64,000 nucleotides of DNA from assembly GCA_950106755.1 (NCBI GenBank), contig OX467090.1, positions 5,332,001-5,396,000 on the forward strand, in the 5' to 3' direction. Origin of the DNA: Climacium dendroides. Taxonomy: Eukaryota; Streptophyta; Bryopsida; Hypnales; Climaciaceae. Of this stretch, positions 26,966 to 38,468 are shown one piece after another; the stretch's first letter is position 1; each line of letters opens with the position of its first letter. The notes beneath the pieces are model-generated. The model had not been told where the DNA came from and ran no database searches. It was given only the letters and a program-made list of their open reading frames with translations. The translations under genes and the position numbers were made by a program.

Positions 26966-27573
26966 CGTCGGTACTAGACCAGTGGTCAGTATTCACTGTC
27001 TACACTAGAAATGAAAACGCCAATTCAATGCCTACGAATTTATGAACCTCAAGTACAACTTGAAATGCTTGTGGAACTGGAATGCTTGTTCCGCTTTAAG
27101 TACTGACCTTGATGCAGCAAATACAATGGAAAATTGCAAAGGAAAACACACACCCAACTGCAACTCATGAAGTGGTTTCTTCGGAAACATCTTGAGCTGC
27201 ACAGTCACAGACTGGCCTCGTAGTTCAGAAAAGTAGCTTCGTAAATACCTGCAAAGTGGAGCAATTAAGATATTGTTTTCGGTTGCCACCATTTTCTTCC
27301 CCCAATTCTCGCCCAATGTAAAGCTTATTCGCTCGAAGATCTCATCCTTTAGGACTCACTCCACAGAAGTGTGCATCATGCTTTTATCTCCACAGGCAGA
27401 AGTTTGCACGTGGTTCCTCCCACAGAAGGATGGCGTCTCAAGATAGAAGGTACGAGCGAGCTGCTAATTCTGTGCAGTGATGAATTGGTGCCAATTTGGG
27501 ATTATTTATTGTTGAAACACGCTACTAAGACTCAGTCACAGCCCATATCACCCACCCGTCGTCGAAAATGGAT

Positions 27574-27880
27574 GGCCTCTTAAGAGGCGCCTCTTGAAAA
27601 TGAACTTTGGCCTCCATATGAGGGTGGTTTGGGGGGCCTCAACTCACCCTGCAAAACACAAAAGGACAAGTCACGCGTTGCTATCCGCGATTCTGGCAAG
27701 TGGTTCACGCCAAGTTGCCTTACTCTGGTTGGAACGTCATATGGCCTCTTAAGAGGCCATGGGTGGGACGTCCATTCCCACCTGGCCTCCATACATGAGT
27801 GACCCTGTTCTTTCCAGGCCAAATCAGCCTGCAAAATGCCTCTCGGGTGGTGATGCTCTAACCTGAGTATGTACAAGTCA
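27574..27880. repeat. Palindrome-bearing imperfect direct repeats
   Basis: GGCCTCTTAAGAGGC at 27574-27588 and the perfect 16-bp palindrome GGCCTCTTAAGAGGCC at 27743-27758 are followed at similar distances by related sequence (GGCCTCCATA, CCTGCAAAA). The unit offset is about 170-178 bp. I see no gene in this GC-richer patch. Confidence 0.6.
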
Positions 27881-28124
27881 AACTTAGTTTGCTCGTGGGA
27901 ATCACGGCTGTAGAAAGTCTTTTATTTTTTCTGGGTTTTTCTGGGTTTTTTTTCTTCTAACAAATGAAATGGAAAAGCCACTCGTGCTTTCAAGTTGCTC
28001 AGTGCTGTCCAGAATGGGTCTTCAAAACTAAGTGTACTGTTTCCCTTATCAATGGAAATTGTCCATGTTTCAAGGGAAAAAAACTGAACTAATAATAAGC
28101 CCGAGGATGACCAGAATCCTCCGC

Positions 28125-28335
28125 AGAATGATCCTGAGTGTCCGTTTGTGCAGCTTTGAACATTGGTCAGGACATGTTTTTAGAATCCGAGACTTCAGTT
28201 TGTTGTTGGTATTCAACCCTGTTGAAACAAATGGAGTGCTGGAGTCGTTTACAAGGAAATAAAATATCTCAAACAATCTCCTTGGAAATGGTGCCACTAG
28301 CTTGGCTTGGCTTGGCTTATGAGAGTGCTCCCAAA
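28125..28335. repeat. Dispersed repeat (partner inverted at 39065-39338)
   Basis: Blocks such as CCTGAGTGTCC, GTGCAGCTTTGAACATTG, CAACCCTGTTGAAA and the CTTGGCTT-GGCTT run recur in inverted orientation at 39065-39338 (AATGAACACTCAGG, CAACAGGGTTGAAT, AAGCCAAGCTGG). The copies are perhaps 70-75 percent alike by eye. No coding signal in either. Confidence 0.6.
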
Positions 28336-28499
28336 TTTTGATTTTTTTCTTGCACAGAAAGGTGCCTCAATTGAAAATTGCACGCCTAGTGCAAATGCCA
28401 CTTTTTGAAGCATACAGAGATGATCAATCTTATCTTACACCATGGCACATGCTCACAAGCCGAATTTGCAAAGCACTAGGAAAAAAAATGAGCCCTCAA

Positions 28500-28640
28500 A
28501 GGGAACTACTTTGCACAGAGAGTTTCCTTCAATGGAACTCACAGCCCCTTTGAAGGACAATGTCCACTATTCATTATCAGTGATAAATAGTGGTCACATT
28601 AATAAAATATTGAAAAATTAAAAGTATCGAAAAATTAAAT
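28500..28640. repeat. Dispersed repeat related to 5860-5935
   Basis: TTCCTTCAATGGAACTCACA and the following GGACAATG and AGTGGTCACATTAA blocks are the inverted counterpart of the 5860-5935 segment. Confidence 0.55.
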
Positions 28641-29047
28641 TTTTAAATTTTTAAAATAATTTAATTTTTTAAAAATAATTAAAAATAATTTAGAAATAGA
28701 AGTTTGATACGGTCACACTAATGCCACATCAAATTCAAATATTTTATAATTTTATAATTATTTTAATATTAAAATTTTAAATATTATTTTAAATATTTCA
28801 AAAACTATTTAAATGAACTATCTCATGTGGATCCAACCCTCTTTCTTTGTTGGCCAAAAATTTAAAAAATTAAAAAATCTTACCCAATGTACCTATTGTT
28901 CCCACTACATACAAACTCACATCCTTTTTAGGGCTCATTTTTTTCTGATGTTAATTCTTCATTGTTTCACTAGATTGGAAGTATGCCTTATATTATTACC
29001 ACAATCATTGGTATATCATTTGCAGTTGGAAAAGAAGCGATAGTTAA

Positions 29048-29885
29048 TCCACTCAATGCCCTAGGTACCAAATTCTAGTGTCAACAATATTTTGAAGTTA
29101 ATTAAAACCTAACCAAGTTACTATTATTTTTTGATAGTTTATACTTTTGAAAATTACTTTTTGAATTCTTGTTTTAGCATCAAAAATTTAATTATCAAAA
29201 TGAATGATTATGATTTTTCTATTCAAGATTTTATGCAAGGGTGTCCATTACAAACAATCTTGAGTTTTTAGTGTTGAAGGCTCTTGGAAATGAACTTCAA
29301 ATTACACTAAATTTTGGAGAAAATTTCACATTAGAAATTCATTTAGAAAATTTGTAGAATTGATTGGGGTTATGCCCTTTAACCTCATAATTTTTTTGGT
29401 GACTAATTTTTTAGACTTGACATATGAAAAGAAGATTGAGAGACTTCAAATCAACTTTTCAAGTACACCTTGATGATGAAACATTATAATAGACCTTTCA
29501 ATCCAAAAATAATATTGTTGTGTTTTATTTTTCTATGCACTATAAGAAATCTATGTTTAAGTGGACAGATTTTGTTGAATATTCAATGAAACAACCTATG
29601 TTTTTTATGTCAACAATGACATTCAATACAACAAAAAGATGTTAATACATTGGACATCACTATCGACATAAAAAACATAAATTGTTACATTGGATATCCA
29701 ACAAAATCTGTTTAATTAGACATTGAAAAACATTGGTTCCTTATAGTGATGTGATCCCTAACATCTCTAGTTTGAATTTGTATGATTACATATTGAAAAT
29801 AATTGATAAAAATTATTAATATATTGGCTTTTCGTTCAATTTAGAATAAATTTTGAGAAGCTTAGGAAAAAGCTTTGAACATTTA
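29048..29885. mobile_element. TTAA-flanked non-autonomous element, copy A (hosts a nested CACTA MITE)
   Basis: It begins immediately after TTAA (29044-29047). Its body (TACCAAATTCTAGTGTCAAC, TTTTGAAGTTAATTAAAACC) matches the element at 41601-42246 in the same order over its length. The right end is eroded. The second copy lacks the 211-bp CACTA MITE that sits here at 29538-29748, which gives a natural empty site. Confidence 0.6.
29538..29748. mobile_element. CACTA-type MITE, 211 bp
   Basis: Left end CACTATAAGAAA and right end TTCCTTATAGTG form the terminal inverted repeat, flanked by a perfect 3-bp duplication ATG (29535-29537 and 29749-29751). Internal arms are also inverted (ACAGATTTTGTTGAATATTC against TATCCAACAAAATCTGT), so it could fold on itself. 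It shares interior phrases (AACAACCTATGTTTTT, CATTGGACATCA) with the MITE at 51782-52008. Confidence 0.9.
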
Positions 29886-32140
29886 AAGATTAGATCTCTT
29901 TTTATATGAATTTTATATTCTTCAAATATAAAAAATTATCCATAGCATTGACTTTTAATATCAATGCTCTTCATAAGTAATTTTCTAGTTTTCATTGCCT
30001 ATAAAAATTTGAAATTTAGTATCTCCCACTCCACTTGTCATAATCTCATAAAACTTACTTAATGCTCACGTCCATATAGAGGGCTTTCCAATGCTATTTA
30101 CAGCACCCCAAGTGGCTCAAAGATCACAAAGATCATGGTGATCTCAAAGTATCTTAACAAACAAAACAAAGTACTAATAAAAGGAAAAAATAATAAGAAT
30201 AAGAATAAGAATAAATAAGTATTATTACTAATAATAAATAAGAATTAATAATAATAAATATATAAATTCATAAAAATAGAAGTAAAGTCATTTTTTGGAA
30301 TATCCTTAAAACAAGTAATAACAATTTGATCTAGTCTATGCATATTGAATACAAAACTTAAATCATAATAGATCTAGGCCTAATTTGCATTCATGTGAAT
30401 TTTGAACTTTAAAAATGAGAGATTTGGTGTGAACAAAATATAAGCAAATTTTGGCTCAAACAAGAGTTTTGTCACATACATGTCATCGCTTGCAAAAAAT
30501 ATATATATTCACCATTGTGCCTAATCCATATCCAAAATAGGAATAGGCATCCAAATTTTGTGAAAAATTGTGAGCCACCATATGGGCTCTCAAATGAAAA
30601 TCAAGGAAATTTAGAAAATTTAGTTGGAATTTTAAGTTAAAAATTATTAGTTGAATGAAGTTGAACTATAATCATAAATTAACATATTTTCCAATAGGTA
30701 GGAATGGAAATGTTAGAACAATGATGTGAATTTTTAAAGATGTAATTATGATAATATGAAGAGGGAATCCTTGAAAAAAATTAGGACTTTAAAATCAAAA
30801 AAACATTAATTAAAATTTGGTAGAGTTAGAAATAAAATAATATGATTAGATATATATTAGCATGAAGAATGAACTAAGAATGGAAAGTGCATCATATTGG
30901 TCCTCTAGGGTTAAACACCTCACGAAGGATAAGTCTTGGACCGTTGTCCTTGGAGTCAAATACTTAAAATAGCACGTGGTGAGTGAAATATTGATGTTTA
31001 TTGTATAATGAGGATTTCCCTTTGTGCATACAAGAATGTCTTTCAAACTCTAACAAAAGCTTTAAGAATATCGATTGGTTACATAGTTCCCTCATAAATA
31101 CATTCATAATCTTGTACAGGTATACACAATTGACAACAAGGATTTACAATATTTCCTTGCATTTTAAGTGCAACTGGTGAACTCGAATTTTAATATGATT
31201 TGAAGACGCGAATATATTGCTATTTTTACTCTTGGAGTTTATTTTAGCATCAGAAAAGCTCGATTTTCTTTTTCAAGTGTTCAAGAATGTTCAAATGCGG
31301 AATGTAAATATATTCCAACAATTGCTAAGTAGATTCAACTTCCCTGATGTTATAGTATGCTCCAAGAACATGATTACCAATATAGAGCATCACATGAGCA
31401 TTTCTCTAAAAGTTAGAGCGATCACAATAGTAGACTAGAATTTGAATTATTAGCATAGGTAGTTGTAGGTAATTTAAGAGAGGAAAGAAGCCTTGGAAAA
31501 GTATAAAAGGCCTCCCTTTCTCTCACTTTGCACCCCTTTTCTTATTTTCTTGTTAAGCCATTTTAAAGCCATTCTCTTTGCATTTTTGTTATTTGTTGAG
31601 TTCATTAGCATTGTATAAATTCTAGCCATTTGGACTCAAAAATTTGCTTGTGGAATTGCATTGGAGACATTTGCTTTATTTTTTTATAACATTTGAAGCT
31701 CATTGAAAGGACGTTGGGATTTCTCTTTGAAGAGTTTGGCAATTATTGTTGCGTTTTAAAGCTAATACTAACATTTGCAATATAGTTCTTGAGATTTTGT
31801 TTACTAACCATACAAGCAAGCTTATTGTAAGAGATTTCCCATCTTTTGGAGAAAATCCCCCTACAAGCTTTGTTGCTAACAAGTGCATGTTTTGTTGTCA
31901 TCTAATTGTGGTATTTTTAAATGTATTTTGTCTACTAACAATCATTCCACTTGAGCTTTTTGTGTGAAATATTGAAACTTTTGTTAGTGAACATCCTCCT
32001 ATAGCCTTGACGTGGGAATACATGGTCCAAAAAGTGTTGTTTGGTGTCATTTTCAAGGATTTTGGGTTAGATCCAAAATTCTTAAAAGCCCCCGTATTGA
32101 ACAATTTTATTGAATTTTGTTAAAAAATTTGGTTCTAACC
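29886..32140. other. AT-rich DNA without recognised gene
   Basis: No protein family recognised on either strand. A TATA-box-like TATAAAAGG at 31502-31510 is followed by a pyrimidine-rich leader (CTCCCTTTCTCTC), which resembles a retroelement or gene promoter. I find no primer-binding site or polymerase motif downstream that would identify an LTR element. Confidence 0.5.
31502..31510 (+). promoter_or_regulatory. Possible TATA box
   Basis: TATAAAAGG followed about 20 bp later by a CT-rich initiator-like run. It could be the promoter of a decayed LTR element or of an unrecognised transcript. No linked coding region is visible, so this is weak. Confidence 0.25.
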
Positions 32141-32147
32141 TACAAAT

Positions 32148-32360
32148 ATGGCAAAGCTATTGTCCTTAGAATAACTTTCAAATATATTTTAACAAGTGTT
32201 TTTCAAGTTATGCTTTAAAAATTAGGATCTGAAACTCATGGATGGCAAAGCTATTGTCAAATCTACCCATTTCAAAAAGTCGTATTAACAAAACTATTTG
32301 CAAATTGTTTAAGAATTTTGGGCCTAGCCTCCTAGATGGCAAAGCTTTGTTCCTAGTTGA
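32148..32360. repeat. Diverged tandem-like repeat, about 95-bp spacing
   Basis: ATGGCAAAGCTATTGTC occurs at about 32148 and 32243, and ATGGCAAAGCTTTGTTC at about 32336. TTTAAGAATTTTGGGCC-like and TTAAAAATTAGGATC-like text lies between the copies. The spacing is even but similarity is partial. Confidence 0.5.
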
Positions 32361-32990
32361 AATTTTCTTATTTCTTTTGGTTAAAAAAGTCCCCAAAAGG
32401 AGACCCAAGTATTAAAAGATCAAAAAATTGCTAGCCATCCCTAGAGATGAACTAGCCTCCAAGGCCAGCTAGCCAGCAGAGCTCGGCCGTAGGACAAGCC
32501 TCAAGCAAGTTGTACAACAAGGCCATAAGGTAGGTTCTTAACCCATAAATGTTGCGGTGGATGTTTTTTGTCCGATGGATGACAAGAAATTCTCCCGTAT
32601 AGGACAAAAATGCAACTATTCATCTTCAGAATTAGGGGTGGAAAGGAGAAATCTTCTACAGTAGTTTGACTCCCAATGATTATTTTTGGTTTATTTAATC
32701 TAGATGATGTCACACGGTTCCAAAAGGGCTGATTTCCACAGTCACCAATCCAACATTTAAGGGTTAAATTTGGATGGGTAGTGAGATTGGAATTCACAAG
32801 CCATCCTATCCAATTGGGTGGACTTAAAGGCTAATGACCCATCCAAAGATTTTACTTTTTATTTTTAAATACTCTAGTGTTTCTCCAAAAGGGCCATTAG
32901 ATTGTTTCAAAAACTTTGGTGACTTTAATATGGGCCTAATTTATTTTTGAAACATCTTGGTAGTACGAAAACAACTACTAGTATTTTATA
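32361..32990. other. Intergenic DNA, nothing recognised
   Basis: A slightly GC-richer segment near 32440-32530 (GCCAGCTAGCCAGCAGAGCT) has no open frame that resembles a known protein. I see no RNA gene or clear repeat boundary. Confidence 0.5.
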
Positions 32991-33196
32991 GTAGGAGCAC
33001 CCAATGACGTAAGTGTACCCAATGGTGTCTCTTTCTAGATAAGTTAATGATTCTAAAATGTAAATGTAGGTAGACTATAGATAACTTATTACTTTGGTCA
33101 ATAAAAATAAGCTATCTACAGATTATGTACATTTAAGTTTTGAAATGACTATCATGTGACACCATTGGTTACACTCATGCCATTGGGTGCTCCTAC
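32991..33196. mobile_element. MITE with long terminal inverted repeats, about 206 bp
   Basis: GTAGGAGCACCCAATG at the left is repeated in inverse at the right (CATTGGGTGCTCCTAC). The inverted pairing continues inward through CCAATGGTGTC and more weakly through the whole element. Target duplication is not clear, so superfamily is undecided. Confidence 0.8.
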
Positions 33197-33489
33197 CTTA
33201 ATACCTCTAGTATTAAGCCATAGTAGTTGAAGAAGGACTGAAAGCTAGGTAGTAGTTTCCAAATTAAAGTGAAAATTTGGGAGTTTAGAGAGTGATAGAG
33301 AGGGCTGAAATTCCAAACTAGAGTGATCAGAGGGTTAATGTCCAAATACTAAGTAAAATGAGAGGAAAATTTCTACTGGAGCTCTGGAGACGACTCTTGC
33401 AAATTGGAAACTAGAAACTAAACACCACATACTGTGTGCAAATCACGGGGAAGACACTCTCCACGTTTTAGCAACCCACGTGCGGTGGA

Positions 33490-33965
33490 AAAAGTAATAC
33501 ATGTAATACATCTTAAAATTTAATTTAATAAAAAAAATTATGGATAGATTTTACTACTTTAAAAGTTTATGTTTTGAATTATTGGTATTTTTTTATGCTA
33601 ATAGTAATTAGTTATAAATTTTTTAAGAAAAAAGATACACCATAAAGCTGAAAATAACTTTCACATCTCTATATTATATAAGAAAATAAAATTTGAAAAA
33701 TGAAAAAGAAATTCTATAGAATAGCTTTCTATTGAAAGTTTATTTTGGTTGAATATTGATGCAATAGTCATCTTCATGTGAGCTTTATAAATATTTTAGT
33801 TGGAGAACATGCCATTTTAGTTCATTTTTCAACCCTTTCTAGACAATATATCTTATTTTATTTGGAATTGAAATTTTTGTCAATAGAAACCTTTAGTCAT
33901 TGTTAAACAAAGCTCAAAATTTTAGGATGAAATTATAGTTTATTCAAAAGTAAATAGGGGGTCAA
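33490..33965. mobile_element. Diverged inverted copy of the 565-bp hAT-like MITE
   Basis: Text such as AGTTTATGTTTTGAATTATT, AACTTTCACA and TATTATATAAGAAAA appears in inverse relative to 37906-38468 and 45463-46028. A GGGGGTCA end is visible at about 33957. Boundaries are approximate. Confidence 0.55.
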
Positions 33966-34224
33966 AAAATCACTCCTCCACACATGGGTACCTCAAATGT
34001 AGTGCGAGTGTCCTCCCCGTGGTGCAAATTAGTTCTATAGATTAGCAAATTGGTGTTTGGAAGAAAGGGATGCAAGGAAGGAGGACCATCCATTAGGGGA
34101 TAGTTGACTTTGTTAACTACGTTTTGACTTTGATTAGAAGACAAAAGGAAAAGACAAGTAGGAAGATTGTTTGACTTCCAAACTTTTAGAATTTAGTTAT
34201 TAGTAGGAACTAGGAAGATGTTAA

Positions 34225-34440
34225 CCCTTAAAGGACAACAGGGTGACTTTGAAAATCATCATTTTTTATGATTGTGTGAAGCATTGGTTTAAAAAATGTG
34301 GTCTAAAGACTCTTTTGAACCAATTGGACAATACACTTCAAAAATTTGTAGCAAATTCTTACTTTGTCAAAAAATTAAAATTTTGATTACTCTCCCATTT
34401 TCTCCCATCCCATTTGTTTTTATGTGGGAAAATTTAAGAA
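34225..34440. repeat. Dispersed repeat (partner inverted at 40340-40470)
   Basis: TCTAAAGACTCTTTTGAACC and GACAATACACTTCAAAAATT recur in inverted orientation at 40380-40460. A TTAACCCTTAAAGG end lies at 34225, which resembles the TTAACCCCTAAA ends of other elements in the window. Confidence 0.55.
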
Positions 34441-34985
34441 AAAAATCAACAATGCCAACAAAGCAAACCAGTCATTCTGCCTGTCAAAGGATGGTTTCCC
34501 TCAAGCTTGCTAGAGCTTCGCCACGGCCTCATTCATTTCCGCAGCAACAGAATTCTATGCTCAACCTCCACAATCAATCAACCCAACATTTGCACCCAAC
34601 TATTCCACGACTTTGCACTGAGATTCGTCTCCTTGTATTTTTTTCCCCGCATTCGTTGAACCCATGGAGTCCCTGATTCCAGCAAGTTTGAAGCTCATTT
34701 GCGCCTTTCAATTGTTGTAATTGAGGACAGCGACGACGAGGAGGTTGGGCCATGGAGCCTCCTGATGGAGATCCCGATGACGATGTAAGAAACAAACGTG
34801 TGCGTGATTGACTCTCGTTTGCTTGTGTAGGTTCAGCTGAACATTCGTGATTTCTGGCTTTGAATTTTGGAATGGGAGCGTTAGATAGGATTTTGAGGTT
34901 CTGGTTCTGGATTAGGGTTTGTGAATCGGAAATTAGGGTTTGAGAGATTGGGGTTCTGTGTACGAGATACAAAATGAATTTACTA
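34441..34985 (+). other. GC-richer gene-like 5' region, possible orphan exon(s)
   Basis: Composition changes to that of a gene start. ATGGAGCCTCCTGATGGAG (from about 34753) reads MEPPDGDPDDD up to a GTAAGA donor. A second frame through the same place reads SIVVIEDSDDEEVGPW, an acidic stretch like a SUMO-interacting motif. TTAGGGTTTG phrases follow, as in plant 5' leader introns. No downstream exon that I recognise follows, so this may be a gene fragment carried here or the start of a lost gene. Confidence 0.3.
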
Positions 34986-35845
34986 CTACTAAATTACAAG
35001 GGTGATCATCCACGTGGCTAGCAAGACATTCGCTAGCTTATCAACCTCTTGGTTATCAAGGTGTAGAAATGTTCAGGTATACTCATGAATCTATCCAGGT
35101 ACAGTTCGCTGCTCTGCTCATATTTTTAGTGGATAGAATGGATAGAAAGGAATCAACGAGGTGATGTCTCTGTGTTACATTCGCCTCGGAAGTTGGAGGT
35201 CAAGTTCTGAATCGAATATAACTCTCGCTCTGCAATGGACCAGCCAACATACCCCGTACCGTGAGTATCGTTTCTAATTACGAAGACTGCCCATCTTACC
35301 AACACACTCGTCTCTCTACCGACGGGACTTGGGCAAGACTCTAATTGGTGCGGTTGTTACGATGATTTCCGACTGGTCTTTCTCTTCTCTTCTCTTCCCT
35401 GAAGTCTAATCTGGATGCTTGGTGCTCACCGATTCCTATTTCTTACATTCAAGTGAATTGGAGTCTTTGTGTTTACAATCAACGAAGTGGATGCTGGACT
35501 GTGTTCGGAGAATTCTGATTATCAGAGTCTTTAGTTTGAGCTAATCAAACCAGTATGTCAGAAAATGAGTCTCGATGTCACTGTAATGTGCAAGAAAGCT
35601 CCATGCCTGCCTTTGGTGATACAGCAGATCGAAGCCTGTCCTATGCTTAGAGTGAGAGATGGTGATACAGTTTGGTATATATATTGACTTTAATGCCTTG
35701 TAGAATAATTTTACTACTGTAAGGCAACCTAATTTCAGTATTTTTTGTAGTTATAAGATATGGTGGGTCTTCTTAATTATACTTGTTTGATAGTCATGCT
35801 AAGTTCTGTTATATTGACCTTCAACTAAATCCTTCTCATAATATG
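34986..35845. other. Intergenic DNA before tandem repeats, nothing recognised
   Basis: Moderate GC and no frame longer than a few dozen codons with family resemblance. It may contain eroded 5' exons of the transposase at 36053, but I cannot identify a DNA-binding domain here. Confidence 0.4.
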
Positions 35846-36070
35846 TAATTACTCAAGGTTTCGTATTTGATTATTCAAGGTTTTGTATTTGATTACTGAA
35901 GGTTCAGTATTTGATTATTTAAGGTTTAGTATTTGATTATTCAAGGTTCAATAATATAAAACGTGATTACTACAATTTGAGTAGTATTGTAAATTTTTAT
36001 AGTATAAGTTCATAGCTTTGAACAATTTGAGTAGTTTCATAAATTTTCATGATATAAGCTCACAGCTTCG
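35846..36070. repeat. Two adjacent tandem repeats upstream of the transposase
   Basis: At 35846-35950 a roughly 23-bp unit (GTATTTGATTATTCAAGGTT with variants) occurs about five times. At about 35972-36070 a unit of about 50 bp beginning ACAATTTGAGTAGT occurs twice. Both sit just before the transposase frame opens. Confidence 0.8.
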
Positions 36071-36967
36071 AGTGATCATATTGCAGGAATACATTTGGTA
36101 CCAATGGCAAAAGAGCGTACGTGGGAGAAAAAAGGCTCGAAGGACATCAAAGTCATTGGAATGGAAGACAAACGACAAGTTACTGCATGCGTGACATCGA
36201 ATGCTGATGGACACTTACTTCCAATGCAAATCATATTTACAGGTAAAACAAGCCGATGTTTGCCAAAGACTTCATTTGCAAGGATATGTTTGGACCATGG
36301 ATTCCATTTTTCTATGACAGAAAATCATTGGTCCAATTTAAAGACTTGCCAACAGTTTGTGCAAAACATATTGAATCCATACTATGAGTGTATGGTAGTG
36401 CAAATGGGTTTGCCTCCAAATCAGAAAATGATTTGGCTTTTGGATTGCTGGTCTGTTCATAAATCCGAGGCTTTTTTATCTTGGATCAAGCAAGAATATC
36501 CTTGGATTTGTGTATTGTTTATTCCAGCAAATTGCACATCCAAATTACAACCTGCAGATGTAATACTTCAACGCCCTTTGAAGTGCAGATTCACAACGTA
36601 TTTTAGAAAATGGTCAGCAACTTCAATCCAACAACAATTGCAAAGTAAGGACCCCTCTGAGATTTTACTTGATCTCAGCATAGGAACTTTACGTGAACAT
36701 TTGTGCACTTGGTTGTTGGATTCATGGAAAAGTGTAGGATCTGAAACTGACTTGATCATAAAAGGATGGAAGAAATGTGGCTTATTGAGACCATTTGAGA
36801 AGGAGTTTCAATTAGAGGCTATGGAAACTCACACCAAGTCATCTTTATTTAGTGATGTAGCCTCTACCAATTCAAGTGACGAGTGTGAGAAAGAAGAAGA
36901 GGATTGGGATGAGTTGTTTGAAAATGAGGAGGTCTCAGAGATGATGTTGAGATGCCTCACCCTGTAG
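36053..36967 (+). pseudogene. DDE_1 (pogo / Tigger / jerky-like) transposase, N-terminally truncated
   Basis: Catalytic-core remnant of a Tc1/mariner-superfamily transposase. The frame is open from 36053 to the TAG at 36965. GIHLVPMAKERTWEKKGSK at the left matches the strand after the first catalytic aspartate in this family, and LLPMQIIFTGKTSRCLP follows. Counting from the TTG at 36095, the second aspartate is in LLDCWSVHKSE (residue 117) and the third in ANCTSKLQPADVILQRPLK (residue 155). The tail is acidic (DECEKEEEDWDELFENEE). The first aspartate, normally in an N-x-D-Q-T/A-G context, is missing. The frame reads SSDHIAGIHL and a cag splice acceptor lies exactly there, so an upstream exon with the DNA-binding domains and first Asp is lost or unrecognised. 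No terminal repeats found. Confidence 0.85.
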
Positions 36968-37905
36968 CATGAAGCTTTCAAGCTCTTGCAATAAAGTGTT
37001 GTAAGTTTTTTTCAATATGGTTTTGAAAGTTAGCATTATTTTTCTCCAACCTCCTTAATAGAATTTGTGCATCAATCATATAAAGAATGAACTAGCGTTC
37101 ATTTGTGATAATTGTATTATAATGACAATGAATGATAGTGTGGCAAATTTCTAGGATATTTTAATATGTTGTTGGATTTAGGAGATGGGTTATTGGTTAA
37201 AGTTTGTGATTTTACTTGGTAACTATAATTATCAAATTGATGATAATTTTCACTTGCAAATGATTTTTTTCTGTAGTTTCTTACAAAATTTTGAAATATT
37301 CAAATTTTCAGACAATTTGGATGAGAAATTTCTACAACATTTCAGACATAACTCTTAAAATATTTTAAACATTCAGACATTACCCAAATCACTTAATTTA
37401 TGTCTGAATCAGACCTTCACGTAGGGTACTTTACTTTATATTTTTAAAATTTTTTGTTCATGTTTTTATTTTTACTTCTTCTTTTCTTTTCTTTGTTTTA
37501 CTTCTATTGGTATTTTTTTTTGTTTTTTTTGTTTGTAATAGCAATTGAGATCTTTGTGATCTCCAAGCCTTTGGAAGTGCCTTTAGTACTATTGGAAAGT
37601 CTTCTACATCAAAGTTGTGGGATTCTAATAGGTGGAATAGGAGATATTAAATTTTAATTTTTTATAGGCAACAAGTGATTGTGAAGAACCGTTAATATTA
37701 AAAGTCAATACTATGGATAATTTGCTATATTTGCAGAATAAAATTGTATATTTTTAGACAAGCTATTTGTTTGTTACAATGAGATCTCTTAGACCATGAG
37801 TCCCTAGGGCGCGTTCTTGGAATTGTTAGAAAACTCTTTGTAAGGAGGGATGCACAAGCTTTGTTTCATGGTATTCCAACTCATGGCAAAAAAAAATATT
37901 GCATT
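36968..37905. other. Transposase 3' flank, AT-rich, nothing recognised
   Basis: No gene. A 67-codon open frame at 37454 is phenylalanine/leucine-rich translation of a T-rich run and not a credible protein. Confidence 0.55.
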
Positions 37906-38468
37906 CTCGGGGGTGCACTTAGTTCTATTACAACAAACCATATGCAAACAATTGGTTTCTAATAAACTATACTTTTAACTTTCAAATTTTGAGCATTGTT
38001 TACTAATGACTATAGGATTCTACTCCCAAAATTTCAAACTCAAATAAAATATGGAATGATTTCTAGAAGAGGTTAAAAATGCACTAAAATGGCATGTTTT
38101 TTTAACTCAAATTTTTTTAGAGAACACATTTAGATGACAGTTGCATCAATATTCAACTCAAAATGAGCTTTCAGTAGAGAGTTATTTTTAGGATTTTTTT
38201 GTTAATTTTTAGATAATTTTTTCTTATATAATATAGGGGTGTGAAAGTTATTTTTCAGTTCTATAGTGTATTTTTTTACTTCAAAAATTTGTAACTAATA
38301 ATTATTAACAAATAAAAATATCAATAATTCAAAACATAAACTTTCAAAGTAGAAAAATCTATTCATATTTTTTTCAATTAATTTTATTTAAAATTCAAAA
38401 AATATATAGGGGTTCAAAGTTTTGTTTGCACATGGTTTTTAATGGACACTCTAAGTGACCCCCCCAAG
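37906..38468. mobile_element. hAT-like MITE, 563 bp, copy 1
   Basis: Left end CTCGGGGGTGCACTTAG and right end CTAAGTGACCCCCCCAAG are inverted, and the element is flanked by an exact 8-bp duplication ATTGCATT (37898-37905 and 38469-38476). An 8-bp duplication is the hAT habit. The interior is about 90 percent identical by eye to the copy at 45463-46028 and has no coding frame. Confidence 0.85.

Noticed and set aside
31480..32110. Possible LTR of a retrotransposon around the TATA-like box
   Set aside because: No TG...CA boundaries with a duplicate, no primer-binding site and no gag/pol domain nearby.
37454..37657. Phenylalanine/leucine-rich 67-codon frame that resembles a membrane protein
   Set aside because: Translation of a T-rich low-complexity tract; no start context or conserved residues.
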